From Onthophagus taurus (Eukaryota; Arthropoda; Insecta; Coleoptera; Scarabaeidae), in NCBI RefSeq assembly GCF_036711975.1, contig NC_091976.1, positions 8,432,001 to 8,496,000 of the forward strand: a DNA stretch of 64,000 nt, in the 5' to 3' direction. A program made the translations under genes and the position numbers. Positions 45,101 through 56,089 of this stretch are shown in pieces. The notes below the pieces were generated by a model. It worked only from the letters and a program-made list of their open reading frames with translations. It was not told the origin of the DNA and did not search any database. Position 1 is the first letter of the stretch. Every line of letters begins with the position of its first letter.

Positions 45101-45270
45101 TACAATTAAAAACACAATATAGTTATTTTTACCAATTACAAGGACACATAACGAAAAAGGAACAATGTTATTTTGTTGTATGGACTCCGACAGGACCCCC
45201 TGATATAGAACAAATAAGTAAAGACCACAATTTTTGGAACTTAAAAATGAAAAATCAGTTCGTTTTTTAA
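42170..45270 (+). pseudogene. Mutator-like transposase with YqaJ-type nuclease, intron-containing remnant
   Basis: Plausible exons: 42170-42222, 42296-42367, 42793-43100 and from 43182. Exon 3 carries C-x2-C (C-K-M-C) in the usual N-terminal finger; exon 4 has DAGYSQLRELCATLNLSHMT. A TAA lies near 43287. After an internal deletion near 43385, which removes the D-G-S-W catalytic region, the frame runs WFKNWLGPSTGIESDIIVDG, IKLIRDGDSSVTKKLNSSKP, VECINHLLRNF and SLVNKFIGGKRVYN (to 44045). GSYQLRCKLAAIVFN follows after an intron acceptor near 44128. The C-terminal half is YqaJ-like: HRLFRITASNFGLVCKRR near 44505, then GASLDGVIHSDNSIIEVKC (D...E-x-K nuclease motif) near 44965 and YQLQGHITKKEQCYFVVWTP. 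The ISQEKLIRRRKVVFRLL-to-ETRGQ segment is duplicated (44361-44490 and 44627-44730). Confidence 0.7.
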
Positions 45271-45328
45271 AAATTAAAGTTAAATAAAATTATTAAACAA
45301 CCATTATAATGTTATTGTTGTAATTTTT

Positions 45329-45434
45329 ACCGACGCTATCTTTCTATATAACGAAGATATGGGCCCTAGAAGTAGGTGGAAATATAAAGGAAAAAGTTTG
45401 TTGCTGGGCGGTTTGTTGCTATCGTCTCGCCGGT
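45329..45434. mobile_element. 106-bp mini-element with the Mutator-like foldback terminus
   Basis: The right 95 bases match the outer terminal repeat at 15023-15117 (GATATGGGCCCTAGAAGTAG... ending GCTATCGTCTCGCCGGT). The left edge is only ACCGACG. A perfect 9-bp duplication GTAATTTTT flanks it (45320-45328, 45435-45443). It is essentially one terminal repeat with a vestigial opposite end, yet it was inserted as a unit. Confidence 0.75.
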
Positions 45435-45443
45435 GTAATTTTT

Positions 45444-46308
45444 CTCGATTTCTTTAACTATATCTGAATATTTATGACATTTTTCACCAATAAAATTTTA
45501 TGATCTTGAAAAACATGTGTGTATTGGTTATCATTTTTGATTATAGCAATATTATTGAATGAGTATTTAGGTGTAGGAATTATATGATTGATAGAGATAA
45601 TAAGTTTTAGAAAAAATGTTTCTTATGATTATCTTTTTCGTATAATATATTAAAAACAAAAGTAAGAGAATGAAAGTACATATACATTTTTAATCGTAGT
45701 CGTATAATTATCAAATTATTCAAATTTTTAATACAAGAGAATGTAAAGGTTTAAACAAATTTTTTTTTAGTTCAGATGCATTGGATTACGCGATAAAAAC
45801 ATTTAATATAATTATAGTAGACATTTCTTATGAGCTATCCTTTTTTGAACTTTCGTTTCTCTTTCAACGAATTTATTCCCACGAAACGGTCGAACAACCT
45901 TAAAGGACATGAATAGAAAGATTGCAATATGGAAATTGCAATATTGGTGGACGGTAAGTTAACGGTCGGTATACGCTCGAGCTAAGACGGATTTAAAATT
46001 GCTAGTTCAATTACTTATTTTTTTTAGAATTGAAATAAAAGTTGGGTGGAAGTATATTAAATTTATGAATTAAATTTATTTAATCAAAAAATATTTATAA
46101 AGAAAAAAATCAAAGTCAATATAAGAAATGAAATTTTTTTATTAAAGATTTTGCTAGTACATATACGTAACGGTTAAAACATTGGCTTTGTGTTGTTATT
46201 GAATAATAAAAGAATTTTTTATTTATTAAGAACAAACTCTTAAGTAACTTGTTCGATATAATTACCCTCAACTTCTTGGCAGTGGTACCATCTTTGTAGT
46301 GTTTTCTC
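45444..46308. other. No gene seen
   Basis: AT-rich sequence. Its right end must contain the 3' flank of the mariner element coded on the minus strand, but no inverted terminal repeat could be identified. Confidence 0.45.
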
Positions 46309-46852
46309 TCACACACGGCTTAACATGTGATGATCAATGTTTTGGCAGAGGTCAATAATTTTTTGTTTTAAATCCTCAATACTGTCCAGCGGAATTTCAT
46401 ATACCTTGGATTTTAAATAACCCCATAAAAAGAAATCTAAAAGTGTCAGATCTGGTGATCTTGCTGGCCATTCAATCGGCCCACCTCGACCGATCCACCG
46501 TCCATTAAAATTTGTATAAAGATAATTTTGTACCATTGCCGCATAATGTGAAAGTGCTCCGTGTTGATGAAACACTAATTCCATTTCAAAATCGTCAGGA
46601 TTCTGTTGTACAATTTGCAAAAGTCTGGGATTAATATCTTCTTCTAATAATTTTAAATACAATGTTTCGGTCAAATTTTCGGTTAGGAATATTGGTCTCA
46701 CGATGTGTTTTCCCAATATGCCTGCCCAAACATTTATTTTCCTGGGAAATTGAGTGTTAACTTCGCGATATTCATGTGGATTAACATCACTCCAGTAACG
46801 TACATTTTGCCGATGCAATTTTCCATCGAAAAAGAAAGTGCATTCATCAATT
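46309..46852 (-). pseudogene. mariner-type transposase, C-terminal half
   Basis: Minus-strand frame reads DECTFFFDGKLHRQNVRYWS (D of D-E is the first catalytic residue), then NVWAGILGKHIVRPIFLTEN. FHQHGALSHYA follows where F-Q-Q-D-G-A-P-P-H is expected, so the second catalytic D is H. WIGRGGPIEWPARSPDLTLL and DFFLWGYLKSKVY supply the third acidic region. The residues after the first ATG (46861) up to I-I-D come from LINE D; the transposase really continues at 50887. DDE/D recombination is impossible with the D-to-H change. Confidence 0.75.
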
Positions 46853-46947
46853 ATTTCCTTCATTTTTGCCGGTAGAAGTGTTCATCGTCCTCACGTTCTT
46901 TTTTGCTGTGCTTACGTACCGGTACTGACTTCGCCAACGTGAGTGAG

Positions 46948-48015
46948 ATGGAGTGCGTTTCGTGTAGCGGTAAGATTTTTAGAAAATATCCCGGACTTCA
47001 GTATCCGTGACTGTGAAGCGTTCTATCAAGCGAAATGCGTTGGCCTGAGCCTGGAGACTCTTCGCGTCTATAAAGCTGAGAGCGCGAGTTGGAGATGTCG
47101 CTCCTGTTCGATCAGATCGGACCGATCTATTATAATTGCTGATGATCTACCCCCTCATCTCCCTCGACAATTCCCTCTAATTCGCGTCGATTACAGTCCC
47201 TGGGTGGCTCCTCACAGCAAAGTTCCTTACAAAAATCTTGTCAGCATTCCGAAATAAGGTCACTTGAGGGAATGTTTGAAATTCTAAAGGATATTCAGGC
47301 TGAGATGAAAGGGTTGTCCAATAAATATGAGGAAGTTCTCCGTGCTGTTACCTTTTACTGTGAGAAGATTTCCGACTTCGAAATGAAAACTACCGATCTG
47401 GACAAAAAATTAAGGGAGTTGGATTCTGTGAGGGCTGAAAATATCGCCCTTAAATCTAGCTTGGGGGAGGTTTCAATGCGGCTTAAGCGGTTGGAGCAAT
47501 ATTCCAGGCGCAATAATTGAATTATCTCTGGCGTCCCAGAGGGTGCCTCAGAATCGCTCACTGATGTTATCGGCTTGATTGGGGATGCCGCCGGCTCTCC
47601 GGTTTCTTCCAGTGATATTGATGCCGTTCACCGTCTTCCTGCTGGAGACACTCCGGCCCACAACTCTGCTTAATCTAAAGATCGTCAGCCCAATAACATT
47701 GTTGTCAGGTTCTTGTCGAGAATGATTCGTGATCGTTTCTTGGGGGCTGCAAAAATTAAACAACGTGTCGGTTCGGATGGCGCTGATAGTTCAAAAGCGT
47801 TGAGGGGTATTGCGATGGCGAGTTTGGGGAGAGGTATTTATGTTAACGAGCATTTAACTTCGGAAAATGCTAAACTTCTTCGTGAGGTGAAATTGGTGGC
47901 GGCGGAGAAACAGTACAAATTTGTGTGGTTCAAGGGTGACGTTATTCGAGTGCGTAAGTCCGAGCGATCTCATGCTGTGATCATCCGATCACTGCGCGAT
48001 CTAAATAAACTGTAG
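46948..48015 (+). pseudogene. LINE D ORF1: zinc finger, coiled coil, RNA-binding region
   Basis: MECVSCSGKIF (46948) and, after a shift, DCEAFYQAKCVGLSLETLRV and WRCRSCSI form a PHD-like finger with C-x2-C pairs. From 47272, MFEILKDIQAEMKGLSNKY begins a coiled coil. KRLEQYSRRNN ends in TGA, then IISGVPEGASESLTDVIGLI and DIDAVHRLPAGDTPAH. The last frame, 47713-48015, has GIYVNEHLTSENAKLL and KQYKFVWFKGDVIRVRKSER and ends at TAG. Domain order matches LINE A ORF1. Three breaks make it a pseudogene. Confidence 0.65.
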
Positions 48016-48048
48016 CTCCGTTTCTTTACGGTGTAGCGCTCGAAACTA

Positions 48049-50714
48049 GTGCTTTTGCGGATTTTTGTTTTTTCAATCACTAGCACAGTTTATTATCAGA
48101 ATGTAAATGGTTTGCGGTCAGAGACTGCAACATCACTCATTAACTCCTCTACTCTTGGCCACGATATCATCTGCCTTACCGAAACTTCTCTTAATCCGTC
48201 GATTGCTGATGGTGAGTTTTTCTGTTCGAACTATACACTCTTTCGGCGAGATAGATGTTCGACGATGTCACGCAAGACGGACGGTGGCGGTGTTCTGATT
48301 GAAGTAAGAAAATGTCTTCGATCGTCGCCGGCTCCTGTTTTAACTCCGACGCGGAAGATGTGTGGGTGAGCGTTGAGTGCGCGATTGGTCGTGTTTTTGT
48401 TTGCTGTGTCTACTTGCCCCCCGGGGATCCGGAATCTATTTCGGTCTTTTTACGTAAAGTGTCATCGATTTGCGATGCGTACCCTGATAATTTAATCTTA
48501 ATTGTTGGTGATTTTAATTTACCCAATATCGTATGGTTATAACGTTCGGACGATGGATATTTGGTACCATCTGGTGATCTACGCTCCGGAGAGTTTTTGG
48601 CAACGTATCGATATTGTAATTTATTGCAATTTAATGATATTAGTAATGATAATCTCAAAATTTTAGATCTGATTCTTAGTAGCACAACCTGTATACAGGA
48701 AGTTAAATCGTGTCCAGATCCTCTCGTCGGCCTGGATCGCCATCACCCCGCTGTCGAGTTTCCTATTATCGGCGCTCGACCCAAGGAATTGCGCGATGAC
48801 CCCACTCTTAAATATTTCTTTAATCGTGTAGATTACGAGGCATTTAACAACGTCCTTCTAGATCTTAACTGGTCTGATCGACTGGTGAGTCGTAGTGTAG
48901 ATGATGCAGTTAATGTATTTTATAGTACCATTTACTACCTTATTGATGCTCACGTTCCGCATCGGCAGCTATCTAAACGCAGAGTTCCGACCTGGTGATA
49001 GGGCTGATTATCTTACATTCACGATTTTACGTAACCGTACCAAAACCTTCATTAAATCGGATTACGATAACTGCATTAAGTCAATTCAATCTCAGCTGAT
49101 TGAGTGTCCGGATCGCTTGTGGTCCTTCGTTAAATATCAGAGGGGCGAATGCGCCGGTATTCCAGCTAGCATGAAGTTCCGTGGCGTTCATGCCGACAAT
49201 TCTTAGGATATTTGTTCTTTATTCGCCCTGTATTTTAATTCTGTTTTTTTTATGGTAACCCCTCCGTTCCCTCGCGTGTTATGCCCATTGGGGGTTTTCT
49301 GCCCTGGTTTGGTAAGGAGGGTGTTTTGCGTGCTTTTAATGAAGTAGATGCGAAGGCTGGAGCTAGTCCGTATAAACTGACGGGTTGTTTTATTAAAAAC
49401 TGTGCTATCGGTTTAGCAAAGCCCCTATTTCTTTTATTCTCCTTATCCTTACGCTCCGGTGCATTCCCTAGTGAATGGCGGAGAGCATTTGTATTCCCTG
49501 TATTCAAGTCTGGTAACCGTTGCGACGTATCCCAGTATCGCCCTATTTCATGTTTGTCTGTATCTTCAAAAAATTTTGAAAAAATAATTTACCCTAAATT
49601 GTTATATATTCTGAAGCCCTTCATGATCGTTGAGCAGCATAACTTTCTGCCTGGTAGATCGGTTGAGATTTAATAACCTATACCAATTTTATTCATCGTG
49701 CTTTCGACCGATTTTGCCAGGTGGACGCTATCTACACCGATTTTAGTAAAGCCTTCGATAAAATTGATCACACCAGCTTAATAAGAAAGTTGTCACTGCT
49801 TGACATTCCTCCGGGTCTTTTAACGTGGTTGGGTTCCTACGTCAGTGACCGTTACCAGGCTATTCGAATTGGCAATTGTGTGTCTGCTTATCAACGGGTC
49901 ACTTCTGGGGGTCCCCAAGGAAGCCACCTCGGCTCCATTGTTGTTGTGTTGCATTGATGTTCTGGCATGTTTCGAACATTCTAAATTTCTGCTTTATGCT
50001 GACGATTGCAAAATTTTTTTTGGATTTATCATCTAACTCCGACTGTATTAAACTTCAGGCAGATCTGGACCACAATCACAATCTGTTAATCGTATCAGCG
50101 ATCTGGGGGTTACCCTTGATAACAAATTATCGTTTAATTTACATGTAGAATCCTTTATTTCCAAAGCTCTGAAGAGGTTGGGTTTCGTGATTCGAACCTG
50201 CCGCCCTTTCACAAATATTAATTGCATCAGATTGCTGTATTTAACGCACGTGAACAGTGTACTTAGCTATACCTCCACCGTCTGGAATCCCCAGTACCAC
50301 GTTTACATTAACGGTATCGAATCAGTTCAACGGCGCTTTTTACGGTAGCTATCTTATAAAACAAATTTACCTTATTGCGATTACTTTATGAGGTGCAAGA
50401 TGCTGGGTTTTCAGACACTGCAACAGAGGAGGCTATGTTACGATTTACTGTTTATTTTTAAACTTTGCAATGGCTTCATTAATTCGCCTGAATTGGTTGG
50501 TGGGTTACGTTTTTACGTTCCTCCCTACCAGACTAGGGATGGTCTGATGTTTAGACTAGATCGTTCGAATACAACTGCCTACTTCAACTCAGCTCTTCAG
50601 AGATTAATGCTTTCATTTCACTCTCACTGTGGAAATATTGATATGTTGAACACCTCACTGACTGCGGTTAGGCGGTTTTTGCGCGACATGGGCGTTAATG
50701 TCTCGGGTCATTAG
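48049..50714 (+). pseudogene. LINE D ORF2: endonuclease and reverse transcriptase
   Basis: Endonuclease: TSTVYYQNVNGLRSETA, IICLTETSLNPSI, then VYLPPGD and ILIVGDFNLPNIVW, DLILSS and GLDRHHPAVEF. Polymerase: LWSFVKYQRGE, FPVFKSGNRCDVSQYRPISC, AIYTDFSKAFDKIDH (motif A), SGGPQGSHLGSIV (motif B, first V of V-P-Q-G lost), LLYADDCKIFF (catalytic box). LQQRRLCYDLLFIFKLCNGF closes it at 50714. At least six frame breaks are seen. The family is close to LINE E, which shares FRLDRSNT near the C-terminus. Confidence 0.7.
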
Positions 50715-50886
50715 AATTAATTTTTCTTGTTAGTACTATATTTTTTTTCTTGTTTTGTTTTATTTTGTTTTTTTTCTCAAATCATTAATCTATAATTAAG
50801 TCCGGTAATCCGTCATTAATTTGTTTAGTGGACGCTTCGCTGGTTGTTAACCCTGTTTGCCCCCATTTAAATAAAAAATAAAAAAA

Positions 50887-51104
50887 TCACTGAAACAAAT
50901 ATGTTTCAAGTATGCTGGATTTCGTTCAACCATATTTATCATTAGCTCACAAAATTCTGTTCTTCTACCAGGGTCATCTTCTGTCAATTCATGAAGCATT
51001 TTAATTTTATATGGGTGATATTTATTCTTCTTTAAATATTTCCGCGCCGTTGTTGGACTCACATCACACATTGATGCGATAGCAGCAGACGACAACTTGG
51101 TCAA
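50887..51104 (-). pseudogene. mariner-type transposase, helix-turn-helix N-terminal half
   Basis: Minus-strand frame: SSAAIASMCDVSPTTARKYL (helix-turn-helix), KKNKYHPYKIKMLHELTEDD, FCELMINMVERNPAYLKHIC and F-S-D. The residues after F-S-D in this frame are LINE D tail; the true continuation is at 46852. The N-terminus is cut near 51105. It belongs to the same gene as 46309-46852. Confidence 0.7.
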
Positions 51105-51134
51105 ACAAAAACAAAAAAGAAATTGCTAGCAATA

Positions 51135-51345
51135 GATTATTAAATTTTTATAGCGACCACCCAAGGTCTCAAATTATTAATACCATGAACAATTACATAA
51201 AGAGAGCTATCTCAGTTACAGATTATACCTTCTTAAGTGAAATAAAAAAAAACAGTTATATAATATTTTATTAGAAAACTTCTACCCTAAAAAATTAATT
51301 AATAGATAATAATGCTTGGTATAGAATTATAAATTCTATGATAAA
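51135..51345 (+). pseudogene. Penelope A, post-polymerase segment
   Basis: A frame reads NRLLNFYSDHPRSQIINTMN and NYIKRAISVTDYTFLSEIKK, and a shifted frame adds NILLENFYPKKLINR. The pattern H-P-x-x-x-x-x-x-x-x-x-x-x-x-R-A followed by L-x-x-N-x-Y-P occurs between polymerase and endonuclease in Penelope-like proteins. A stop and a shift interrupt it. Confidence 0.45.
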
Positions 51346-51354
51346 CAAGATAAC

Positions 51355-51388
<34 letters not shown>

Positions 51389-53400
51389 TATTGGTGATAG
51401 CATCAAAGTGATTTTCACAGGTCATAAAAGAAAAGAATACAATAAACGCAAAAATGCAATTTTCAATAATAGTAAGTACACTAAACGTATTAATCAGTAA
51501 CAACAGGTAAGCAAAAGAACAAACAAAAAAGAGAGAAAAAGGCTTCTGGGAGGCGACACCCTGGTCATAGCAAGTCATCAAAATCATTGGTCAAAAACTC
51601 CTCAACAGTATAAAAGGCCTTCGCCACTAAATAATTTTTTATTTTGTGTTTGAAATTGTTACTCTCTAACAATCTTATGTGTTTCGGAAGGACATTGTAG
51701 AATTTTATGCCAAAATAATTGACGCCATCCCTGGCCCTTGCCGTCCGAGAATAGTCCGTAATTAAGGTATCACCTGCCCTTGTGTGGTAATTACGATAAC
51801 TATTAAGAGTTTTAAATTTGGAGATATTACCCTTGATATATAAGAGACAATGGAGAATATAAAGCGAAGGGAAAGTTAGTATCTTATAATCAATGAAATT
51901 GGCTCTACAACAGTCCCGAAAACCTAGACCGGCCATAACTCTAACACATCTTCGCTGCACACCAAAAACACGATCCGCATGGGCGGAGTGACCCCAACAA
52001 ATTAACGCGTACGATACGTGGCTGAAGAAATAGCCGTAGTATGTGTTCATTACAACATTGAACGGGACAAGGTCTCTCAGTCTCCGAATGACGAATACAA
52101 TGGTATTCAGTTTTTTCGTCAATTGGTCAATGTGGGCCTTCCACGTTAAACCAGAGTCAAGATAAACCCCCAGGAACTTGACCGGCTGCGTATACAACCT
52201 GAGACGTTTAAGTTTTTTCTCTATTCATGCTTAGTCTGTTGGCCTGAATCCAATTTGAGATGCAGGCTTGTGACTCAGATATGCGGTGATGCAAAGCATC
52301 GGCATCTGTTGAGGAGACCATTACGGTTGTATCATCAACAAAAAGGATGAGGTCGGAATCATGGGGAATGTTACTGGGTAGGTCGTTGATAAATATCAAA
52401 AACAGGAGTGGCCCCAATACTGAGCCCTGAGGTACACCAAACCTAAGTGGAAGACGACCGGACTCTAGACCGTCAAGGGAAACATACTGCGATCTGTTCG
52501 TCAAATAAGATTCGAGAAGATTTATGCTGCTGATGTCCATATTGAAGGCACTAAATTTACGAATTAGTAAGTCATGAGAGACGCAGTCGAACGCCTTTGT
52601 TAAATCATAAAAAGCAGCTCCCGAATAATTATTGGCTTCGAAGCCATTCTGAACAAATTGTACCAAAGTGCGGATGGCGTCCGATGTCGACCTATTTCTT
52701 CTAAAGCCAAACTGTCCGGAAAACAATAGGCTATTAGAATTGAGGTGAGTTGCCAGTTGATTGTTTAAAATTATTTCAAAGATTTTCCCGAAAATTGGCA
52801 GAATGGATATTGGTCTGTAATTGCAGGGGTCGTGTAGCGGGCCTTTTTTGTGAATAGGAATAACCTTTGCCACTTTCAGGCAGTCCGGAAAAATCGAGTT
52901 CAATAAGCACTGGTTTATTAGTTTAGATAATGGATAAACAATTATATTTGAGACTGTTTTTATTAACCTACTGTTTAATAGATGCACACCCCTGGACGTC
53001 GAATTTTTTAATTTTGAAATTATGTCACGTAGTTCGTTATAAGATATCGGTTTAAATTCGAAAAGTTTATTATTATGATCATTGACCAACGGACCCGAAG
53101 AGACATTATGATTGTTTAGTGTAGGACGGTTAATATCATTAAGAACACTTTCAGCCACATTAACAAAGTACGCGTTTAGGTCTGAGGCCGTGAGTTTGTC
53201 GGACGAACGTTTACAAATTGAAGGATTGGTGTTCCGAATAACTTCCCAAATAGCACGCTGTTTGTTTCCTGAGTTTTCAATGTGTTGACTGTTGGCTCTC
53301 TTCTTAGAGTCAGTAATAAGTTTCCGGTAAATACAACTACTAACATAATATATCGAAACCCACAGAATAATGTAATAGAGAATATTTTTTGAGAAGTAAA
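51346..53400 (-). mobile_element. LINE F, 5'-truncated (Jockey-like)
   Basis: The 3' end lies at the left with a long (ATT)n tail on the minus strand (51346-51385), preceded by CACCAATAAAG. The coding part covers the polymerase only, ending near 53395, where Penelope A resumes. It interrupts Penelope A. Confidence 0.7.
51565..53395 (-). pseudogene. LINE F reverse transcriptase
   Basis: The minus-strand frame entering near 53395 and running to 52208 has AIWEVIRNTNP, KVIPIHKKGPLHDPCNYRPI, FGFRRNRSTSDAI, GAAFYDLTKAFDCVSHDLLI (motif A), [20 protein letters not shown] (motif B) and LILFVDDTTVMVSS (catalytic box F-V-D-D). It runs to MNREKT, then a single frameshift near 52200 leads to the frame 52197-51565 with VKFLGVYLDSGLTWKAHIDQ and VFGVQRRCVRVMAGL. 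One frameshift in more than 600 codons makes it much better preserved than LINEs A or D. The endonuclease is missing because of 5' truncation. Confidence 0.75.
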
Positions 53401-53540
53401 ACAAAAGAAAAAATAGAAGTCCAATCATTAATTACACAATATTTCGATAAACATAATCAAAAGAATGAAATTGAACAAGATAGTAGAAATATAAATGCTG
53501 AAACAAGTAAAGTAACAAATTTGAACAAGTTTTGTAATAA
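53400..53540 (+). pseudogene. Penelope A, linker segment
   Basis: Reads KTKEKIEVQSLITQYFDKHN then a polar stretch NAETSKVTNLNKFCNKNYTR, then runs into the left arm of Penelope B. The order and the continuation at 56746 support the assignment; the sequence itself is not distinctive. Confidence 0.35.
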
Positions 53541-53587
53541 AAATTATACTCGAAGAGAAACGATGAAAGAAATTTATTTTTATATAA

Positions 53588-53628
53588 GTGCTACATGTTT
53601 CGAGACTTATAGTCTCTTCCTCAGGCAC
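53588..53628 (-). ncRNA. Hammerhead ribozyme candidate, left arm
   Basis: Minus-strand reading is identical to the plus-strand motif at 56654-56694. It lies downstream of the Penelope B gene in the same orientation, so it would be part of the sense RNA. Confidence 0.6.
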
Positions 53629-54192
53629 AACTAGAAACAAAAAACAAGGTAATGACTAAGTTATAACATTATATCTATTATTTACCGTCAAGTTTTTAGG
53701 AAACAAAATCAGAAAAAGGAAAAATGTTCATCGTCGAATGAATTCGATTATTTCAAAAATATATAAGTTTGGACAGATCAACGGTTAGATTTAAAATGTA
53801 AAGCCTTAGGGGATGTTAATAACAATTATTGTACGTGTCGAAAATTATTCCAAAAATTAAAAAATCTAAAAAAACACATGGTGTATTTCTGCAAGGTCAC
53901 GTTGAAGAAGTCAAAATGGCTACTTACTTGTTTCATCGCTAAAATTCTTTTGTATTTCTAAGATATCAAAAAGTTTTGAAAAGTTATACTGTAAGAGAAA
54001 AGGTTAAACTTTAAAAATGATTCCTTTGAAATTGTTTCTAACTATAAACTTACAGAATGAGATTTTATTCTGGGGCAAAGTGCGGGTCCAACCACGACGT
54101 AAGAAAAATTGTGGTGGACTGAATTATGGGTATTTAGTCGTTATTTGTGAGGGAAATTTAAATTAGTAGGGGGGGGAAAATTTATTTAAAAA

Positions 54193-54225
<33 letters not shown>

Positions 54226-54342
54226 ATAAAAAAAAAAACCTATCTTTTATAAATTTTGATGTTATGGAAAAAAGTATATATAGAAAAAGTTGGGGAAAAG
54301 GGAAATCGAATACAAAAAAACTTCCATCAGGGTGAAAAAACC

Positions 54343-55920
54343 TCATATAAATTTCAAAAAATTTCTGAAGTTGTTTAGTTCAGTAATATCATTGATTAGT
54401 CTGTTATTGTTATTATTAACATTAATATGTAGCTCTTCGTAGAGATCCATTTCTCTTGACTTCTTCAAGTGTAACAAAAGTTTCATGTTTTCAAATTCTA
54501 TTTTATGATTGCAACTATTAATATGTTTATAAACAGCTGATGATGGTTTAGTTAAATGTTCTTTAAAACGTTTAGAAATGTTACGACCGGTCTGTCCGAT
54601 GTATACTTTATCACATTCTGGGCATTTAATTTCATATATACCACTCAACTCGTTACTGTTAAATTGATGTTTATTGTTGAAAATGTGTTTGTGAATCTTA
54701 TTGTTGGAGACAAAGGCGGGGGCAAGGCCGAATTTTTCTAAATTTTGTTTTAAGGGGTTAATAATTGTGGGGTGGTATGGTAATCCTATAAATTTTCTCT
54801 TGACTTTAATTTGTGGGTATATCAATTTATTAACCTGGGAATTGTGAACTTTAAAGTAAATGTTCTGCATATCCTCTAAGGAATATCCGTTATTGAATCC
54901 TATTTTTAAAATCTTTTTTATTTCTTCTGTGAGATTATGGAGATTTAAGGGGATGTTATATATTCTATTGAAGAAGAATCTAAAACATGCCATTTTATGT
55001 TGTTCACAAGTAAATGACTTCTTTGGGATTATGGTATCGGTGGCGGTTGGCTTTCTGAATATATTAAATTCAACAGACCGTTTATTCATGTTTCTAGTAA
55101 TTTCCAGGTCTAGGAAGTTAATGCTTTGGGACTGTTCCATTTCCAAAGTAAATTCTAAATTACTGATATTGTTAAAGAGGTTGAAAAGACCTTTAAGTTT
55201 GGCAGGACATCCTTCATAGACAACAAGAATGTCATCCACATATCTGGCGTAGAATGCTATATCTTTATTAAAAAGGTGATTTTTATTTGAGAAAAGTTCG
55301 GTCTCGAAATGATCAACAAAAATGTCTGCTAGTATTCCAGATATGGGGGATCCCATGGGTAAACCATCTTTCATTCTGTAAAATTTGTTTTCAAAGGTGA
55401 AGAAATTTTGATTGCATACTATTTCTAAGAGACCAATAAAGCTATTAATTTCTAATATATTTAATTTATTGTGGTCCTGAAAGTTGATTAAATGTTTTTT
55501 AATAATATCAAGAGTTTGGTTGATGGGAATATTGGTATATAAATTCTTTATGTCAAATGAAACGAGTTTGCTGTTTTTATTTAGTTTAAAGTTTTTCAAT
55601 TTATTGATCAAATCTGTAGAATTCTTAATAGTATGAGTAAATTTGTTGTGGAAATGTTTGTATAGAAAATTTTGAATTAGTTTAGAGACTCTATTTGTTG
55701 GGGTATTTTGGTTGCTAATTATTGGTCTAATAGTTTTTTCGGGTTTGTGTAATTTTATAAGACATTTTAAAGTAGGTATGAGAGGATTCATTTCATTAGA
55801 ATTAAATGAGTTAATATTAAATTTAGCTAGGTATGTTGAATTTTCTCTTAAATATTTCCTGATTATGTTACTGAATGTGATGGTGGGATTGTTTTTGATT
55901 TCTACAATATTGTTGTCCAT
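54343..55920 (-). CDS. Penelope-like reverse transcriptase with GIY-YIG endonuclease
   Basis: A 525-codon open frame from ATG 55920; the frame is open a few codons further to about 55948 at the arm junction. Reverse transcriptase: IRPIISNQNTPT about residue 64, SFDIKNLYTNIP (motif A, D at 123), GLPMGSPISG about 186, YARYVDDILVV (YVDD 227-230) and NFLDLEI about 268. A GIY-YIG nuclease follows at 427-500: GIYEIKCPECDKVYIGQTGR, R at 446 and a late E. The CCHH-like C-x2-C lies inside, as in canonical Penelope proteins. Typical proteins are about 750-850 residues, so the N-terminal third is missing. Within what remains I see no stop or shift. Confidence 0.85.
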   Translation of the reverse strand: MDNNIVEIKNNPTITFSNIIRKYLRENSTYLAKFNINSFNSNEMNPLIPTLKCLIKLHKPEKTIRPIISNQNTPTNRVSKLIQNFLYKHFHNKFTHTIKNSTDLINKLKNFKLNKNSKLVSFDIKNLYTNIPINQTLDIIKKHLINFQDHNKLNILEINSFIGLLEIVCNQNFFTFENKFYRMKDGLPMGSPISGILADIFVDHFETELFSNKNHLFNKDIAFYARYVDDILVVYEGCPAKLKGLFNLFNNISNLEFTLEMEQSQSINFLDLEITRNMNKRSVEFNIFRKPTATDTIIPKKSFTCEQHKMACFRFFFNRIYNIPLNLHNLTEEIKKILKIGFNNGYSLEDMQNIYFKVHNSQVNKLIYPQIKVKRKFIGLPYHPTIINPLKQNLEKFGLAPAFVSNNKIHKHIFNNKHQFNSNELSGIYEIKCPECDKVYIGQTGRNISKRFKEHLTKPSSAVYKHINSCNHKIEFENMKLLLHLKKSREMDLYEELHINVNNNNNRLINDITELNNFRNFLKFI

Positions 55921-56058
55921 AAAGAAGTCCGAAGCCTTTTTATTATTTTTTCACCCTGATGGAAGTTTTTTTGTATTCGATTTCCCTTTTCCCCAACTTT
56001 TTCTATATATACTTTTTTCCATAACATCAAAATTTATAAAAGATAGGTTTTTTTTTAT

Positions 56059-56089
<31 letters not shown>

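Larger units (their letters stand above)
46853..50886 (+). mobile_element. LINE D: PHD-finger LINE inserted in mariner
   Basis: The plus-strand LINE splits the mariner frame between F-S-D and E-C-T; ATCA is seen at both edges (46849-46852 and about 50886-50889). It has a 5' leader, ORF1 with zinc finger and coiled coil, ORF2 with endonuclease and reverse transcriptase, and ends in an A-rich (AAAT/A)n tail. Length about 4 kb, so it may be close to full length, but both ORFs carry several stops and shifts. Confidence 0.75.
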
